NCBI GenBank assembly: GCA_963383645.1
Contig: OY726564.1
Location: forward strand, 110,320,540-110,384,539
DNA from: Muscardinus avellanarius
Taxonomy: Eukaryota; Chordata; Mammalia; Rodentia; Gliridae
DNA: 64,000 bases
Direction of reading: 5' to 3'
Shown: piece by piece, positions 46,556 through 56,755 of the stretch
Numbering within the stretch: the first letter of the stretch is position 1
Layout of the letters: each line of letters opens with the position of its first letter
Translations under genes and position numbers: made by a program
The notes under the pieces: model-generated
Told to the model about the DNA's origin: nothing
Database searches by the model: none
Seen by the model: the letters and a program-made list of their open reading frames with translations, nothing else

Positions 46556-46762
46556 CTTTGGTTTTTGTGGTACTAAGTGTTAAGACCAGGGGTATTCTAT
46601 CTTTGAGCTACAACCTCAGCCATATTTTTTTTATTTTGAAAAATGGCTTCACTAATTTTCTGAGGGCCTTCCTAAGTTGCTGAAGCTGGCCTGGGACCTG
46701 CAATCCTCCTATCTCAGTCTTCCAAGCATGGGGATTACAGATGTGTGCCACCATGTCTGGCT
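46556..46762 (-). mobile_element. B1-ID SINE inside old L1
   Basis: Diverged inverted copy; GAAAA(C/T) L1 text continues on either side. Confidence 0.8.
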
Positions 46763-46925
46763 GAAAACAATCATCTTAATCTGATAAAAGACAGCAAAGA
46801 GCTAAGATCCAAGAGAGATGGCTGTATAAATGCCTTCCTCATAGACCAAGAGTAAAACCAAGACATCTGCTCTCCTCATTTCTGTCCAACATTGCTTTGG
46901 AGTCCCAAAGAGCAAAATAAAGGGT

Positions 46926-47318
46926 TTTCATTTCATTTTCAGAAAGAGGTTATTGGGTTTGCACTGATGTGCTGTTCCCCTGTTACTTTGATATTATATA
47001 GTCTTGAGTCTATCAAAGCATCCATCTCATCCCCAAAATTTTTAGATTAAGAAAGCTACTTTAAAACAATTTTCAATGAGATCAGATGGGATTTCTTTTT
47101 TGGAAGCATATGTAGGTTTATCTAGCAAGAGTAGAGGGAAAAGCCCTCTAAGAATAGAGTGGCTTCACAGCATCAGTGCAATGTGTCTGCAGCTGCCCCA
47201 TTTGTCACCATATTCACATCATTATCTTCTATAATCCAAGACAAATATGACTGTTTCAACTCTCCTTCCATATCTCCTTCCCAGCCTTTTTCATGCTGCA
47301 AATCTCCACCTTTGCAGT
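46926..47318. other. No recognisable feature
   Basis: Unique-looking lead-in to L1 copy A. Confidence 0.4.
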
Positions 47319-47808
47319 GTAGAAATCCAGAGGATTATCAGAAACTACTTTGAAAAACCATACTCCAACAAAATGGAAAATCTGGAGGAAATTGACAACT
47401 TTCTAGATAAATACAACCTTCCTAAACTGAGTCAAAAAGATACAGAAAATTTAATTCAACCAATAGTAAACAAAGAGATTGAAGCAGCAATAAAGGGCCT
47501 ACCATCAAAGAAAAGCTCAGGACCCAATGTTATCCCAAGTGAATTTTATAAAACCTTTATAGATGAGCTAACCCTGATACTCCTCAATCTACTTCATGAA
47601 GTGGAAAGAAATGGGACTATCTCAAATACATTTATTAAGCCAACATCATACTAATACCAAAATCAAATAAAGAGCTCAAGGAACAAAAACTACAGGCCTA
47701 AATCATTGATGAACTTGGATGCAAAACTATTAAACAAAATACTAGCAACACACATTCAAAACCACATCAAGAAAATCATACTCCATGACCAAAAAGGGTT
47801 CATCCCAG

Positions 47809-48249
47809 TGATGGGGTGTGTCCATACAGCGCCTAAGGAGATGCAGCCTCCCTCGGCCTGAGCGGCCTGCAGCCTAAGGCAAAACTTTAAGTAAAGTGAT
47901 TCAGCAGAAAAGGGACTAAGATGGCGCCTGGAGGAAGCTACAGAGGCGTGGTTTCCCCAATCATTATGGGTGGGGAGACTGAGCAGTTTTTCCTTTTAAA
48001 GGAGGTTCCGCACACATGAATGGCTCATGTACTGGCCTGGGATTGGCCATGAGCTACGTGCTAGTGATCTTTATCCTGGATAGGCTAGGCTATTTCCCAT
48101 GGGAATTCCCCTTGTGGTTTGGTGCTATATATATGATTGGAGAGAAATAAATGAGATCTTGCTTGACATATCTCCCGGCTCCGTGTGGTGATCGGGCCAT
48201 TAGTACTCATCTCGTCAAGCCCCACCGCTGTTGGGATGGATTCCCAACA
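47809..48249 (+). mobile_element. Solo LTR of an endogenous retrovirus (class II/ERVK-like)
   Basis: A 441-bp block with no L1 similarity sits inside L1 copy A, bounded by TG...CA. Its ends form an imperfect inverted pair (TGATGGGG / CCCAACA), and both sides carry ATCCCAG (47802-47808 and 48250-48256). It has a TATA-like GCTATATATATG at 48124-48135 and AATAAA at 48146-48151. Upstream, AAGATGGCGCC (47918-47928) looks like a YY1 site. No gag/pol/env sequence is present, so it is a recombined solo LTR. A 6-7 base duplication suggests class II; the family name is not identified. Confidence 0.75.
48124..48151 (+). promoter_or_regulatory. TATA box and poly(A) signal of the solo LTR
   Basis: TATATATATG at 48126-48135 is followed 10 bases later by AATAAA at 48146-48151, the compact U3/R arrangement of many retroviral LTRs. 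Any promoter activity would read rightwards into the remainder of L1 copy A. Confidence 0.5.
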
Positions 48250-48344
48250 ATCCCAGGGATGCAAGGCTGGTTCAACATATTAAAATCAATCCATGTAATT
48301 TATCACTTAAATAGAACCAAAGACAAAAATCATATGATCATTTA

Positions 48345-48551
48345 GCCAGGCGTGGTGGTGCACGCTTGTAAACCCTGCTCTTGGGAGGCTGAGACAGAAG
48401 GATCGTGCAGGTTCAAAGCCAGCCTCAGCTAGTTAGTGAGGCTCTCTGCAACTTAGTGAGACCCTGTTTCAGGAATAAAATATAAAATAGGGCTGGGAGT
48501 ATAGCCCAGAGGTAGAAAACCTCTGGGTTCCACCCCCAGTACCACAAAAAA
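48345..48551 (+). mobile_element. B1-ID SINE inside L1 copy A
   Basis: Full-length composite with left-half CCAGGCGTGGTGGTGCACGC and right-half GGGCTGGGAGTATAGCCCAGAG. It is flanked by AAATCATATGATCATTT on both sides, a long duplication of L1 sequence. Confidence 0.9.
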
Positions 48552-50061
48552 AATCATATGATCATTTTAATAGATGCTGAAAAGCATTTGACAAAACCCA
48601 ACATTCATTTATGCTAAAAGCACTGCACAGAATCAGAACCGAAGGAACATACCTCAACACATAAAGGCCCACAGTCAACATCATATTGAATGGGTAAAAC
48701 CTGGGAACATTCCCCCTAAATATAGGAACAAGACAAAAATATCCATTATCACCATTTCTTTTCAATATAGCACTTGAGACTCTAGTCAGATCAATAAGGC
48801 AAGAAAAGGAATTCAAAGGAGTACAAATAGTAAAAGAAGAACTAAAACTTTCACTATTTGCAGATGACATGATACTATATTTAGAAAACCCAACAAACTC
48901 AACAAAAAGGCTTACAGAACTGATCAACAAATTCAGCAAAGTGTCTGGATACAAAATCAATCTTAAAAGATCAGAAGCTTTTCTGTATACCAACCATAAG
49001 TTCACTGAGAAAGAAATCCAGAAAACACTTCCACTCAGGATATTCCACAAAAAAAAATAAAATGCTTAGGAATAAACTTAACAAAGGAGGAAAAAGACCT
49101 CTATAAAGAAAATAATAAAAACATTAAAAAAATAAATACAAGAAGACCTTAGAAGATGGAAAGATCTTCTATTTTCATGAATAGGCAGAATAAATATCAT
49201 TAAAATGGCCATTCTTCTAAAAGTGATCTACAGATTCAATGCAATGCCCATTAAATTACCAAGATCATTCCTCACAGACATAGAAAAATCAGTCCTTAAA
49301 TTTATTTGGAATAACAAAAAGCCCAGAATAGCCAAGTAGTTCTCAGCAACAAAAACCATGCAGGAGGAATCACAGTACTTGACTTTAAACTATACTACAA
49401 AGCCATTGTAATAAAAACAGCATGATATAGGCACAAAAACAACACAAACATAGAGTAATGGAGCAGAATAGAAGACTCAGAAACAAATCCACACACTTTC
49501 AGCCAATTGATTTTTGACAAAGGGGCCAAAAACATACACTGGAAAAAAGATAGCCTGTTCAACAAATGGTGTTGGCAAAACTGGTTAACCATATGCAGAA
49601 AAATGGAAATAAATCTGACTTTCTCACCCAGCCAACACAAGAGTCAACTCAAAATGGATCAAAGACTTGGAAATCAGACTAGAGACCTTGAGGCTCCTTG
49701 AAAAAAGGATATATGTCCAACACTGCAACATAAGAGCACAGATAAAAACTTTCTCAACCAAGACCCCAAAGCTAAAAGAAAGTAGAAGACTGCTCAATGC
49801 GTGGTACTGCATTAAACTGAAGAGCTTCTGTACAGCAAAGGAAACTATCAAGAACTTCAACCAAGAGCCAATGGGAGAAGATTTTTGCACCTATTCCTCC
49901 AATAGAGGACTAATATCTACAATATACAGAGAACTCAAGAAACTCAACAATAACAAAAAAACATAGCCCAATCAAAAAATGGGCAAATGAACTAAATAGA
50001 CAATTTATGAAAGAAGAAATTCAAATGGCCAATAAATGCATGAAAAAATGCTCAATATCAG

Positions 50062-50254
50062 GCCAGGCGTGGTACCACATACTTATAATCCCACCACTTG
50101 GGAGGCTGAGACAGGAGGATCGTACAGGTTTAAAGCCAGCCTCAGCTACTTTGTGAGGCTCTCAGCAAGTTAGTGAGACTCTGTTTCCAACTAAAATATA
50201 AAATAGGTCTTGGAGTATAGCCCAGAGGTAGAAAAGCTCCTGGGTTCCACCCCC

Positions 50255-50258
<4 letters not shown>
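50062..50258 (+). mobile_element. B1-ID SINE in the 3' part of L1 copy A
   Basis: GGCCAGGCGTGGTACCACATAC start; ID half GTCTTGGAGTATAGCCCAGAGGTAG; ends CCCCCAGTAACAC, where the A-tail has become a CA microsatellite. Confidence 0.9.

Positions 50259-50296
<38 letters not shown>
50259..50296 (+). repeat. (CA)n microsatellite at a SINE tail
   Basis: Pure CA run replacing the SINE A-tail; L1 sequence resumes immediately afterwards. Confidence 0.95.
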
Positions 50297-50298
<2 letters not shown>

Positions 50299-51070
50299 CC
50301 CTGAGGTGTCACCTAACTCAAACTAGAATTAGAATGGCAATCATTCAAAACACAAAAACAACAAATGCTGACAAGGATGTGGAAAATTAGGAACTCTAAT
50401 ACATTGTTGGTGTGATTGCAAATTAGTACATCCATTTGGAAACAGTATGGAAGATTCTCAGAAGAATGGGAACAAACTTATTATATGATCCAGCAATACC
50501 ACTTCTAGGTAGCTACCCAAAAGAATGGAAACCAAACTATCAAACTAATGTGTGTATATATGTTCATAGGTGCACAATTCACAATTGCCAAACTATGAAA
50601 ATAACCAAGATGTCCATCAACAGATGACTTGATTACAAAACTATGGTATATGTACACAATGTAATTTTACTCGGCCATAAAGAAAAACACGTCATTTACA
50701 GGGAAATGGATGAAACTGGAATATAAACATTATGCTTAGTGAGATAAGTCAGTCACAAAAATAAGAAATTGGATGCTCTCCCTAATATGTGGATGCTAGG
50801 GAGAAAATGCATCATAAGAGGAACTCTAGATGAAGAAGATGATATAGATAAGCAAATAAGGTGACCTAACTTAGTAGATTGGAGGGGGGAAAGGGAAATT
50901 CTCTAATATAAAACATATCAAATTTAATCATTCAGCTAAATATGAAAAGGAAGGAAGGGGAGTAAATGGAGCAGAAATTGGGTAATGTGTGCATGTATGC
51001 CTCTACTATCCTGTACCCCATTAAGAGGTATGACTACAATACACCAATAAAAAATTTTTTTAAAAAGAAA

Positions 51071-52474
51071 GAAATTGCTTGGAGAGTCCATCAAAATAGG
51101 ATTTCTGAGCCCTATTCTCCCCCCCAAAAAAAAAACTAAGAAATAAAAAAGAGTAATTTAACGTCTGGTAATTATGCATTAAAAAAAAGAGAGAGAGAAC
51201 TTATAATCGCAACTTGAGAAAAGGTCCACCAAAGAGAAAATGAACTACATCAATTTGTTCAAGTAAGAAAAATTCTGATTAAGGCTATAAATAAATAGAA
51301 GTATAATAAATAATGTAATGTGATATTTTGACACTTTCTACAAGTACGAGTAAGACATGTTATTAATCTATGATGTGAAACTGAGTAGAATTAGCAATTA
51401 AAGCCACAACAAAGGTGACCCAGGTTTCAGTCCTTGATGAGTATGCTCCCAGGTAGGAACTGCAGTGACAAAGGTTCAGGGTACAGCACTGGGAAGCAGA
51501 GAGAGAGGAGAGCAAGGTGGGGACAAATACAGTCCCCAAAGCCATGTTGCCAGGAACCAAACTCAGCCGTGCTCTTTGAAGGACATTTTAAAATCTTAAA
51601 CAAGCCTCTACCTGATCACATCCATTGCCGTCCTTTTTGAGAAAGAGCACCCTTCCAGAATCACCAGGGCACTGGTTCTAATTGCAGTCATCTATGTCAC
51701 TGGGGCTACCCTGCTTTCTCTTGGTAGCAGCAAAGACACATGGCAGCCCTCATGGACTCTGCAGTAAGCTAATGACAACTGTCCTTTCTTCTCAGCAACC
51801 TGCAAATAACTTCTCCATTGGAGATAACTGCTCCCTGCTCCACAAAACTCCCTGCCAAATACCAGTATTCCATTGAGAAAGCAAGGCCCTTATCAAGAGC
51901 CAGGTCTGTGTATCAGGCTTACCCTCCTCAGAGTGGCCCCTTGTAGGCTACCTTCTATAGTACCCAAAGCAAAACACTGGTTCAGCCTGGATCATGCCCC
52001 AACTAAACTACAAAGTGCAGGGAGAAGACACACTGTATTCCCGACTCCCGACTCCAGGCTGCGATCTCCCTCTAAATGATCTCCTCAATGCAAACGGTAG
52101 TTATAGGGGAAGAAACCTGAATAATGAGCTGATGGTTAGGAAAAAGGGAGGTGAACAAAATGATCTTTTGATTTAAAGGAAAGTGATCGAGGTGAAGAAA
52201 AATGGATCTGGGAAGACATTCATTAGGGCATGTTTGTACTTCTTGTACTTGGGGAAAGTTCAGAAAGTAAAAACAAATAAGAATAACACATGATCTAAAC
52301 TGTGACTTACTCTAAGTAAACAGCTGACTCACTATTTCATATGCCTTTGTAGAAAGAGGCTTCAATGCAGAAGGACTTGACTAGAAAAAAAGATCTAAAA
52401 TACATTGTGCTTTTTTAAGAAGCTAAATTCAATCAAATGCTCATTTTTTGTATTCTTTTTGAGTTTCTGGTCCT
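51071..52474. other. Unique-looking DNA
   Basis: No repeat recognised; several 60-68 codon frames (51434-52176) overlap in different phases and lack recognisable domains. Confidence 0.45.
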
Positions 52475-52692
52475 CACACTGTAAGAGATGGCTATTTTGC
52501 TATGTACTCATGTCCCCCAAAGGATGCCCATTACCCCTCTCCACTGTCATCATTCCACATTTAATTTTAATTCTCTGTAAATAGGATTGACCAATGTTTG
52601 CTCTCCAATGGCTAATTCTTACTTTAGTCCTAGGAATGGATCCCAATAGGCTAAGAGCAAAATCAAGAGATAAAGGCACTTAAAGGCAGACT
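52475..52692 (+). repeat. Long diverged direct repeat, copy 1
   Basis: Aligns along its length with 63508-63718: shared CACTGTAAGAGATGG, GGATGCCCATTACCCCT, CTACTTTAGTCCT-type and CACTTAAAGGCAGACT blocks with scattered differences. Not SINE, L1, MIR or L2 as far as I can tell. Confidence 0.75.
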
Positions 52693-52921
52693 TTCTTCAT
52701 CTTTTTTTTTAACCTTCACTAGCCCTCACACCTGCCCTCCAACATCATATTTGGAAAACTTCCCCTCTGAACATCCATACCAAAAGTGAGCTCATTACAA
52801 TAAATCTGAAAGGAACCAATACTGAGACATGACATCTGGTCTTATACCCCACCATCTATACCTATGCATCACAAATGCATTCTCGGTCAAGTAGAACATG
52901 AGCTATAAAAACCTAATTCCA

Positions 52922-53120
52922 AGCCAAGTGCAGTGGCACATGCATGCAATCACATTACTAGGGAGGTCGAGACAGGAAAATCTCAGGTTCGAGGCCAGCC
53001 TTAGCAACTTTAGAAACTTTAGTGAGACCCTGTTTCAAAATTAAAAATAAAAAGTGCTGGGAGTGGAGCTCAGAAGTATTATTCCTCTGGGTTCAATCCC
53101 CAGTCTCCTTCCCCCAAAAA
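52922..53120 (+). mobile_element. B1-ID SINE
   Basis: AAGCCAAGTGCAGTGGCACATGC start; AGTGCTGGGAGTGGAGCTCAG right half. Directly abuts L1 copy B. Confidence 0.85.
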
Positions 53121-53542
53121 ACAAAACTTGGTTTAGGCTTGCTATGTCTTCTTGAAAAAGGAGACATCACCACAGACAGTAGGGAAATTCAAAGGATTAT
53201 CAGAAACTATTTGGAAAATTTATACTCCAGTAGACTGGAAAACATGGAAGAAATCAGTAGATTTCTAAGCACATATAACCTACCTAAATTGAACCAAGAA
53301 GACATAGCAAGCCTAAACCAACTAATATCAAACAAAGAAATAGACGCAGCAATAAAAATTTTTCCATCAAAGAAAAGCTCAGACCCAGATGGGGCTCTAG
53401 CTGAATTCTACAACACTTTCAGAAAATAACTAATTCCAATACTTCACAAGTTATTCTGGGAAATTGAAAGAGACAAAATTCTTCCAAACTCCTTCTGTAA
53501 GGCCAGTATCACATTAATACCAAAATCAAATAAAGATACCTC

Positions 53543-53556
53543 AAGAAAATAAGAGA
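53543..53556 (+). repeat. Left target-site duplication of the DHX9 insertion
   Basis: AAGAAAATAAGAGA, identical to 56742-56755. The L1 copy reads on directly after the right copy (GACTAATATAACTGATGAAC), which fixes the insertion point inside ORF2 of the host L1. Confidence 0.9.
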
Positions 53557-53570
53557 GAGAGTTACTGCCT

Positions 53571-56423
53571 GTGAAGAAATTTGAAAGTGAAATCCTAGAA
53601 GCAATTAATTCTAATTCTGTTGTCATCATTAGAGGGGCTACTGGATGTGGTAAAACCACACAGGTTCCTCAGTTCATCCTGGATGATTTTATCCAGAATG
53701 ACAGAGCAGCAGAGTGTAACATTGTTGTAACTCAGCCCAGGAGAATCAGTGCAGTCTCTGTGGCGGAGCGAGTTGCATACGAAAGAGGAGAAGAGCCTGG
53801 AAAAAGCTGTGGCTATAGTGTTCGCTTCGAGTCGATCCTTCCCCGCCCTCATGCCAGTATAATGTTTTGTACTGTAGGTGTGCTCCTAAGAAAATTAGAA
53901 GCAGGCATTCGAGGAATCAGTCACGTAATTGTAGATGAAATACATGAAAGAGACATTAATACTGACTTCCTTTTGGTGGTACTGCGTGATGTTGTTCTGG
54001 CTTATCCTGAAGTTCGCATTGTGCTTATGTCTGCTACTATTGATACCAGCATGTTCTGTGAATATTTCTTCAACTGCCCCATTATTGAAGTTTATGGGAG
54101 GACGTTCCCAGTTCAAGAATATTTTCTAGAAGATTGTATTCAAATGACCCAGTTTGTTCCACCACCAAAAGACAAGAAGAAGAAGGACAGAGAAGATGAT
54201 GGTGGTGAGGATGATGATGCAAATTGCAACCTGATTTGTGATGATGAATATGGTCCAGAAACAAAAATGAGTATGGCTCAGTTGAATGAAAAGGAAACGC
54301 CTTTTGAACTCATTGAAGCTCTACTTAAGTACATTGAAACCCTTAATGTTCCTGGAGCTGTTCTGGTGTTTTTGCCTGGATGGAATTTGATTTATACTAT
54401 GCAGAAGCACTTGGAAATGAACCCACATTTTGGAAGCCATAGGTATCAGATTCTACCTCTACATTCTCAAATTCCTCGAGAGGAACAACGCAAAGTTTTT
54501 GATCCAGTACCAGTTGGTGTAACAAAGGTCATTTTGTCCACAAACATTGCTGAAACAAGCATTACCATAAATGATGTTGTTTACGTCATTGACTCTTGCA
54601 AGCAGAAGGTGAAGCTCTTCACAGCTCACAACAACATGACCAACTATGCCACTGTCTGGGCCTCCAAGACCAACCTCGAGCAGCGCAAGGGCCGAGCGGG
54701 TCGTGTGCGCCCTGGCTTCTGCTTTCACCTCTGCAGCCGGGCTCGCTTTGACAGACTTGAAACTCACATGACACCAGAGATGTTCCGAACACCACTACAT
54801 GAAATTGCTTTGAGCATAAAACTTCTGCGTCTAGGAGGAATTGGACAATTCTTGGCCAAGGCAATTGAACCACCACCTTTGGATGCTGTAATTGAGGCAG
54901 AGCACACTCTCAGAGAGCTTGATGCTTTAGATGTCAATGATGAACTGACTCCTTTGGGACGAATCCTGGCTAAACTCCCCATCGAGCCTCGTTTTGGCAA
55001 AATGATGATAATGGGTTGCATTTTCTATGTGGGAGATGCTGTCTGTACCATTTCTGCCGCTACCTGCTTTCCAGAGCCTTTCATCAGTGAGGGGAAACGA
55101 TTGGGCTACATCCATCGGAATTTTGCTGGAAATAGATTTTCTGATCACGTGGCCCTTCTATCAGTATTCCAAGCCTGGGATGATGCTAGAATGAGTGGAG
55201 AAGATGCAGAGATACGCTTTTGTGAACACAAAAGACTCAATATGGCTACACTGAGAATGACTTGGGAGGCCAAGGTTCAACTTAAAGAGATCCTGATTAA
55301 CTCTGGATTTCCAGAAGAATGCTTGTTGAATCAAGTATTTACTAATACCGGACCAGACAATAATTTGGATGTTGTTATCTCTCTGTTGGCCTTTGGCGTG
55401 TACCCCAATGTCTGCTATCATAAGGAAAAGAGAAAGATTCTTACCACAGAAGGGCGTAATGCTCTCATCCATAAATCGTCTGTTAATTGTCCTTTTAGCA
55501 GCCAAGACATGAAGTATCCATCTCCTTTCTTTGTATTTGGTGAAAAGATTCGAACCCGAGCCATCTCTGCTAAGGGCATGACCTTAGTCACTCCCTTGCA
55601 GTTGCTTCTCTTTGCCTCCAAGAAAGTCCAGTCTGATGGAAACCTTATATTTGTAGATGACTGGATCAGACTGCAGATATCCCATGAAGCTGCTGCCTGT
55701 ATCACTGCCCTTCGGGCAGCCATGGAAGCACTGGTTGTTGAAGTCACAAAGCAGCCTAATATCATCAGCCAATTGGATCCTGTTAACGAACATATGCTGA
55801 ACATGATTCGCCAGATCTCCAGGCCTTCCGCTGCTGGTATAAACCTCATGGTGGGCACTGCACGGTATGGTGATGGTCCACGTCCTCCCAAGATGGCCCG
55901 ATACGATAATGGAAGTGGATATGGAAGTGGATATAGAAGAGGTTCTGGATATGGTGGGGGGGGCTATGGGAGTGGCGGCTACGGCAGCGGTGGCTATGGC
56001 GGCGGCTATGGCGGCGGAGGTTTTGGTGGCGGAGGTTTTGGAGGTGGCAGAGGCTTTGGTCGTGGTGGGGGATTTGGAGGCAGTGGTGGGGGCTTTGGAG
56101 GCAGTGGCGGGGGGTATGGAGGCAGTGGTGGGGGATTTGGAGTCGGTGGAGGATTTGGAGGTGGAGGTGGCTTTGGGGGTGGTGGCGGTGGTTTTGGCGG
56201 TGGCTCCAACTCTTACCAAGGTGGATTTGGTGGAGGTGGTGGGGGCTATAGGGGAGGCTTCCGAGGGGGCTATAGAGGCGGCTTTGGTGGCGACTACCGA
56301 GGAGGATCTGGTGGGGACTACCGGGGATCCGGTGGAGACTATGGAGGATTCCAGCGAGGAGGTGGCAGGGGGGGCTATGGAAGTGGTGGTTACTTTGGAC
56401 AAGGAGGCGGCGGCGGCTATTAA
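53571..56423 (+). CDS. DHX9: Uninterrupted 950-residue frame: DEIH-box helicase core, HA2/OB region and Gly-rich tail of DHX9
   Basis: DHX9 is a DExH-box ATPase that unwinds RNA, R-loops and RNA:DNA hybrids. Residues count from the GTG at 53571 (Val in the parent). Visible: motif [10 protein letters not shown] at 22-30 (Lys28), motif Ia TQPRR at 54-58, motif II DEIH at 122-125, motif III SAT at 154-156, an acidic/lysine insert near 199-217, motif V-like [11 protein letters not shown] at 323-333, and motif [10 protein letters not shown] at 371-378. The HA2/winged-helix and OB-fold region follows to about 750. The nuclear-transport segment ([15 protein letters not shown]) is near 770, then a Gly/Tyr/Phe/Arg-rich tail to 950. 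All catalytic motifs look intact, with no stop or frameshift in 2.85 kb. Both dsRBDs and the MTAD domain are absent. The first in-frame ATG is residue 98 (53862), downstream of Walker A, so a full helicase could be made only from a non-AUG start or an upstream fused exon. The frame is closed by TAA at 53550-53552. Expression is unproven. Confidence 0.75.
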   Translation: MKKFESEILEAINSNSVVIIRGATGCGKTTQVPQFILDDFIQNDRAAECNIVVTQPRRISAVSVAERVAYERGEEPGKSCGYSVRFESILPRPHASIMFCTVGVLLRKLEAGIRGISHVIVDEIHERDINTDFLLVVLRDVVLAYPEVRIVLMSATIDTSMFCEYFFNCPIIEVYGRTFPVQEYFLEDCIQMTQFVPPPKDKKKKDREDDGGEDDDANCNLICDDEYGPETKMSMAQLNEKETPFELIEALLKYIETLNVPGAVLVFLPGWNLIYTMQKHLEMNPHFGSHRYQILPLHSQIPREEQRKVFDPVPVGVTKVILSTNIAETSITINDVVYVIDSCKQKVKLFTAHNNMTNYATVWASKTNLEQRKGRAGRVRPGFCFHLCSRARFDRLETHMTPEMFRTPLHEIALSIKLLRLGGIGQFLAKAIEPPPLDAVIEAEHTLRELDALDVNDELTPLGRILAKLPIEPRFGKMMIMGCIFYVGDAVCTISAATCFPEPFISEGKRLGYIHRNFAGNRFSDHVALLSVFQAWDDARMSGEDAEIRFCEHKRLNMATLRMTWEAKVQLKEILINSGFPEECLLNQVFTNTGPDNNLDVVISLLAFGVYPNVCYHKEKRKILTTEGRNALIHKSSVNCPFSSQDMKYPSPFFVFGEKIRTRAISAKGMTLVTPLQLLLFASKKVQSDGNLIFVDDWIRLQISHEAAACITALRAAMEALVVEVTKQPNIISQLDPVNEHMLNMIRQISRPSAAGINLMVGTARYGDGPRPPKMARYDNGSGYGSGYRRGSGYGGGGYGSGGYGSGGYGGGYGGGGFGGGGFGGGRGFGRGGGFGGSGGGFGGSGGGYGGSGGGFGVGGGFGGGGGFGGGGGGFGGGSNSYQGGFGGGGGGYRGGFRGGYRGGFGGDYRGGSGGDYRGSGGDYGGFQRGGGRGGYGSGGYFGQGGGGGY
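55903..56420 (+). repeat. Glycine-rich repeat-encoding segment of the DHX9 copy
   Basis: About 500 bases of GGN-rich codons encode short Gly-Gly-Tyr/Phe/Ser repeats with interspersed RGG/YRGG units. By length (950 versus about 881 expected if the human tail were used) it is roughly 70 residues longer than the human tail and closer to the long rodent tail. The G-runs could form quadruplexes. The composition also opens long empty frames on both strands (272 residues antisense, 215 in +1), which are by-products. Confidence 0.8.
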
Positions 56424-56710
56424 AATGTGGTTATGTCAGTGGCTATGCATAGACAATTTTTTAAAAGCATGCTATGTGTTTTCCCAAGATGTTTATTTGC
56501 AAATGAAAAAGTAAACCTGTTTTCCACCTATTCTGTGGTTCATTGTAGTTTAAGGAAACCAAGCATAGATACATTAGTGATTTTCGTTTGTATTATGTAA
56601 AATATAATGATCTATTATAAAAGTACCAGTTTGTATTTTTTCTTTAAGGGGTAAGATTTGCCTTTTAAATTAACTCAATATTTTCTTGGCTTTCCTTTCA
56701 TACAATAGAA

Positions 56711-56716
56711 AATAAA
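56711..56716 (+). promoter_or_regulatory. Poly(A) signal AATAAA carried by the DHX9 retrocopy
   Basis: AATAAA sits 11 bases before the A-tract at 56728, the normal spacing for cleavage. It shows the copied template was a polyadenylated mRNA. Confidence 0.85.
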
Positions 56717-56741
56717 GTACTACACTGAAAAAAAAAAAAAA

Positions 56742-56755
56742 AAGAAAATAAGAGA
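56742..56755 (+). repeat. Right target-site duplication of the DHX9 insertion
   Basis: Second copy of AAGAAAATAAGAGA, immediately after the A-tract. There is no mismatch with the left copy, which argues for a relatively recent insertion. Confidence 0.9.

Larger units (their letters stand above)
45905..46925 (+). mobile_element. Old LINE-1 ORF2 remnant split by two SINEs
   Basis: ATTCTATCAAATATTCAAGG, TTTACAGGCCAATACATTTTT, CGATGCAATTCACCACATTTTC, TCTGTCCAACATTGCTTTGG in order: L1 RT-region text with many lesions. Confidence 0.7.
47319..51070 (+). mobile_element. LINE-1 copy A, 5'-truncated, split by a solo LTR and two SINEs
   Basis: ORF2 pieces lie at 47319-47808, 48250-48344, 48552-50061 and 50297-50950, followed by a 3' UTR and tail to about 51070. 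RT motif FADD is at 48857-48868, followed by [14 protein letters not shown]. Later blocks match the ORF2 C-terminal third. Multiple frameshifts (for example near 49060 and 49340) make it dead. Three later insertions interrupt it, so it is older than they are. Confidence 0.9.
53557..56741 (+). pseudogene. DHX9: Processed, 5'-truncated DHX9 (RNA helicase A) retrocopy
   Basis: Seen: a continuous intronless copy of the 3' part of a DHX9 mRNA. It starts just before the codons for [10 protein letters not shown] and runs through the stop codon (56421-56423), about 300 bases of 3' UTR, an AATAAA signal (56711-56716) and an A-tract (from 56728). A 14-base direct repeat, AAGAAAATAAGAGA, lies on both sides (53543-53556 and 56742-56755). 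Outside it the flanks join into continuous L1 ORF2 sequence. This is the signature of L1-driven reverse transcription of a host mRNA. The copy is in sense with the host L1. Missing relative to full-length DHX9 are about 389 N-terminal residues, counted by aligning the Walker lysine to human K417. It is called a pseudogene because it is truncated and has no visible promoter or AUG of its own; the frame itself is undamaged. Confidence 0.95.

Noticed and set aside
53155..53556. In-frame fusion of L1 ORF2 with the DHX9 frame
   Set aside because: Same phase, but stops intervene (frame ends 53429; TAA at 53550-53552), so no fusion protein is encoded as it stands.
55584..56402. 272-codon minus-strand frame opposite the DHX9 tail, rich in Ser/Thr/Ala/Pro
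   Set aside because: It is the antisense of GGN repeat codons. Low-complexity composition opens empty frames on the other strand; no start context or domain.
55867..56514. 215-codon +1 frame over the DHX9 tail (Val/Ala/Glu-rich)
   Set aside because: Shifted reading of the same Gly-rich repeats; overlaps the better-supported DHX9 frame.
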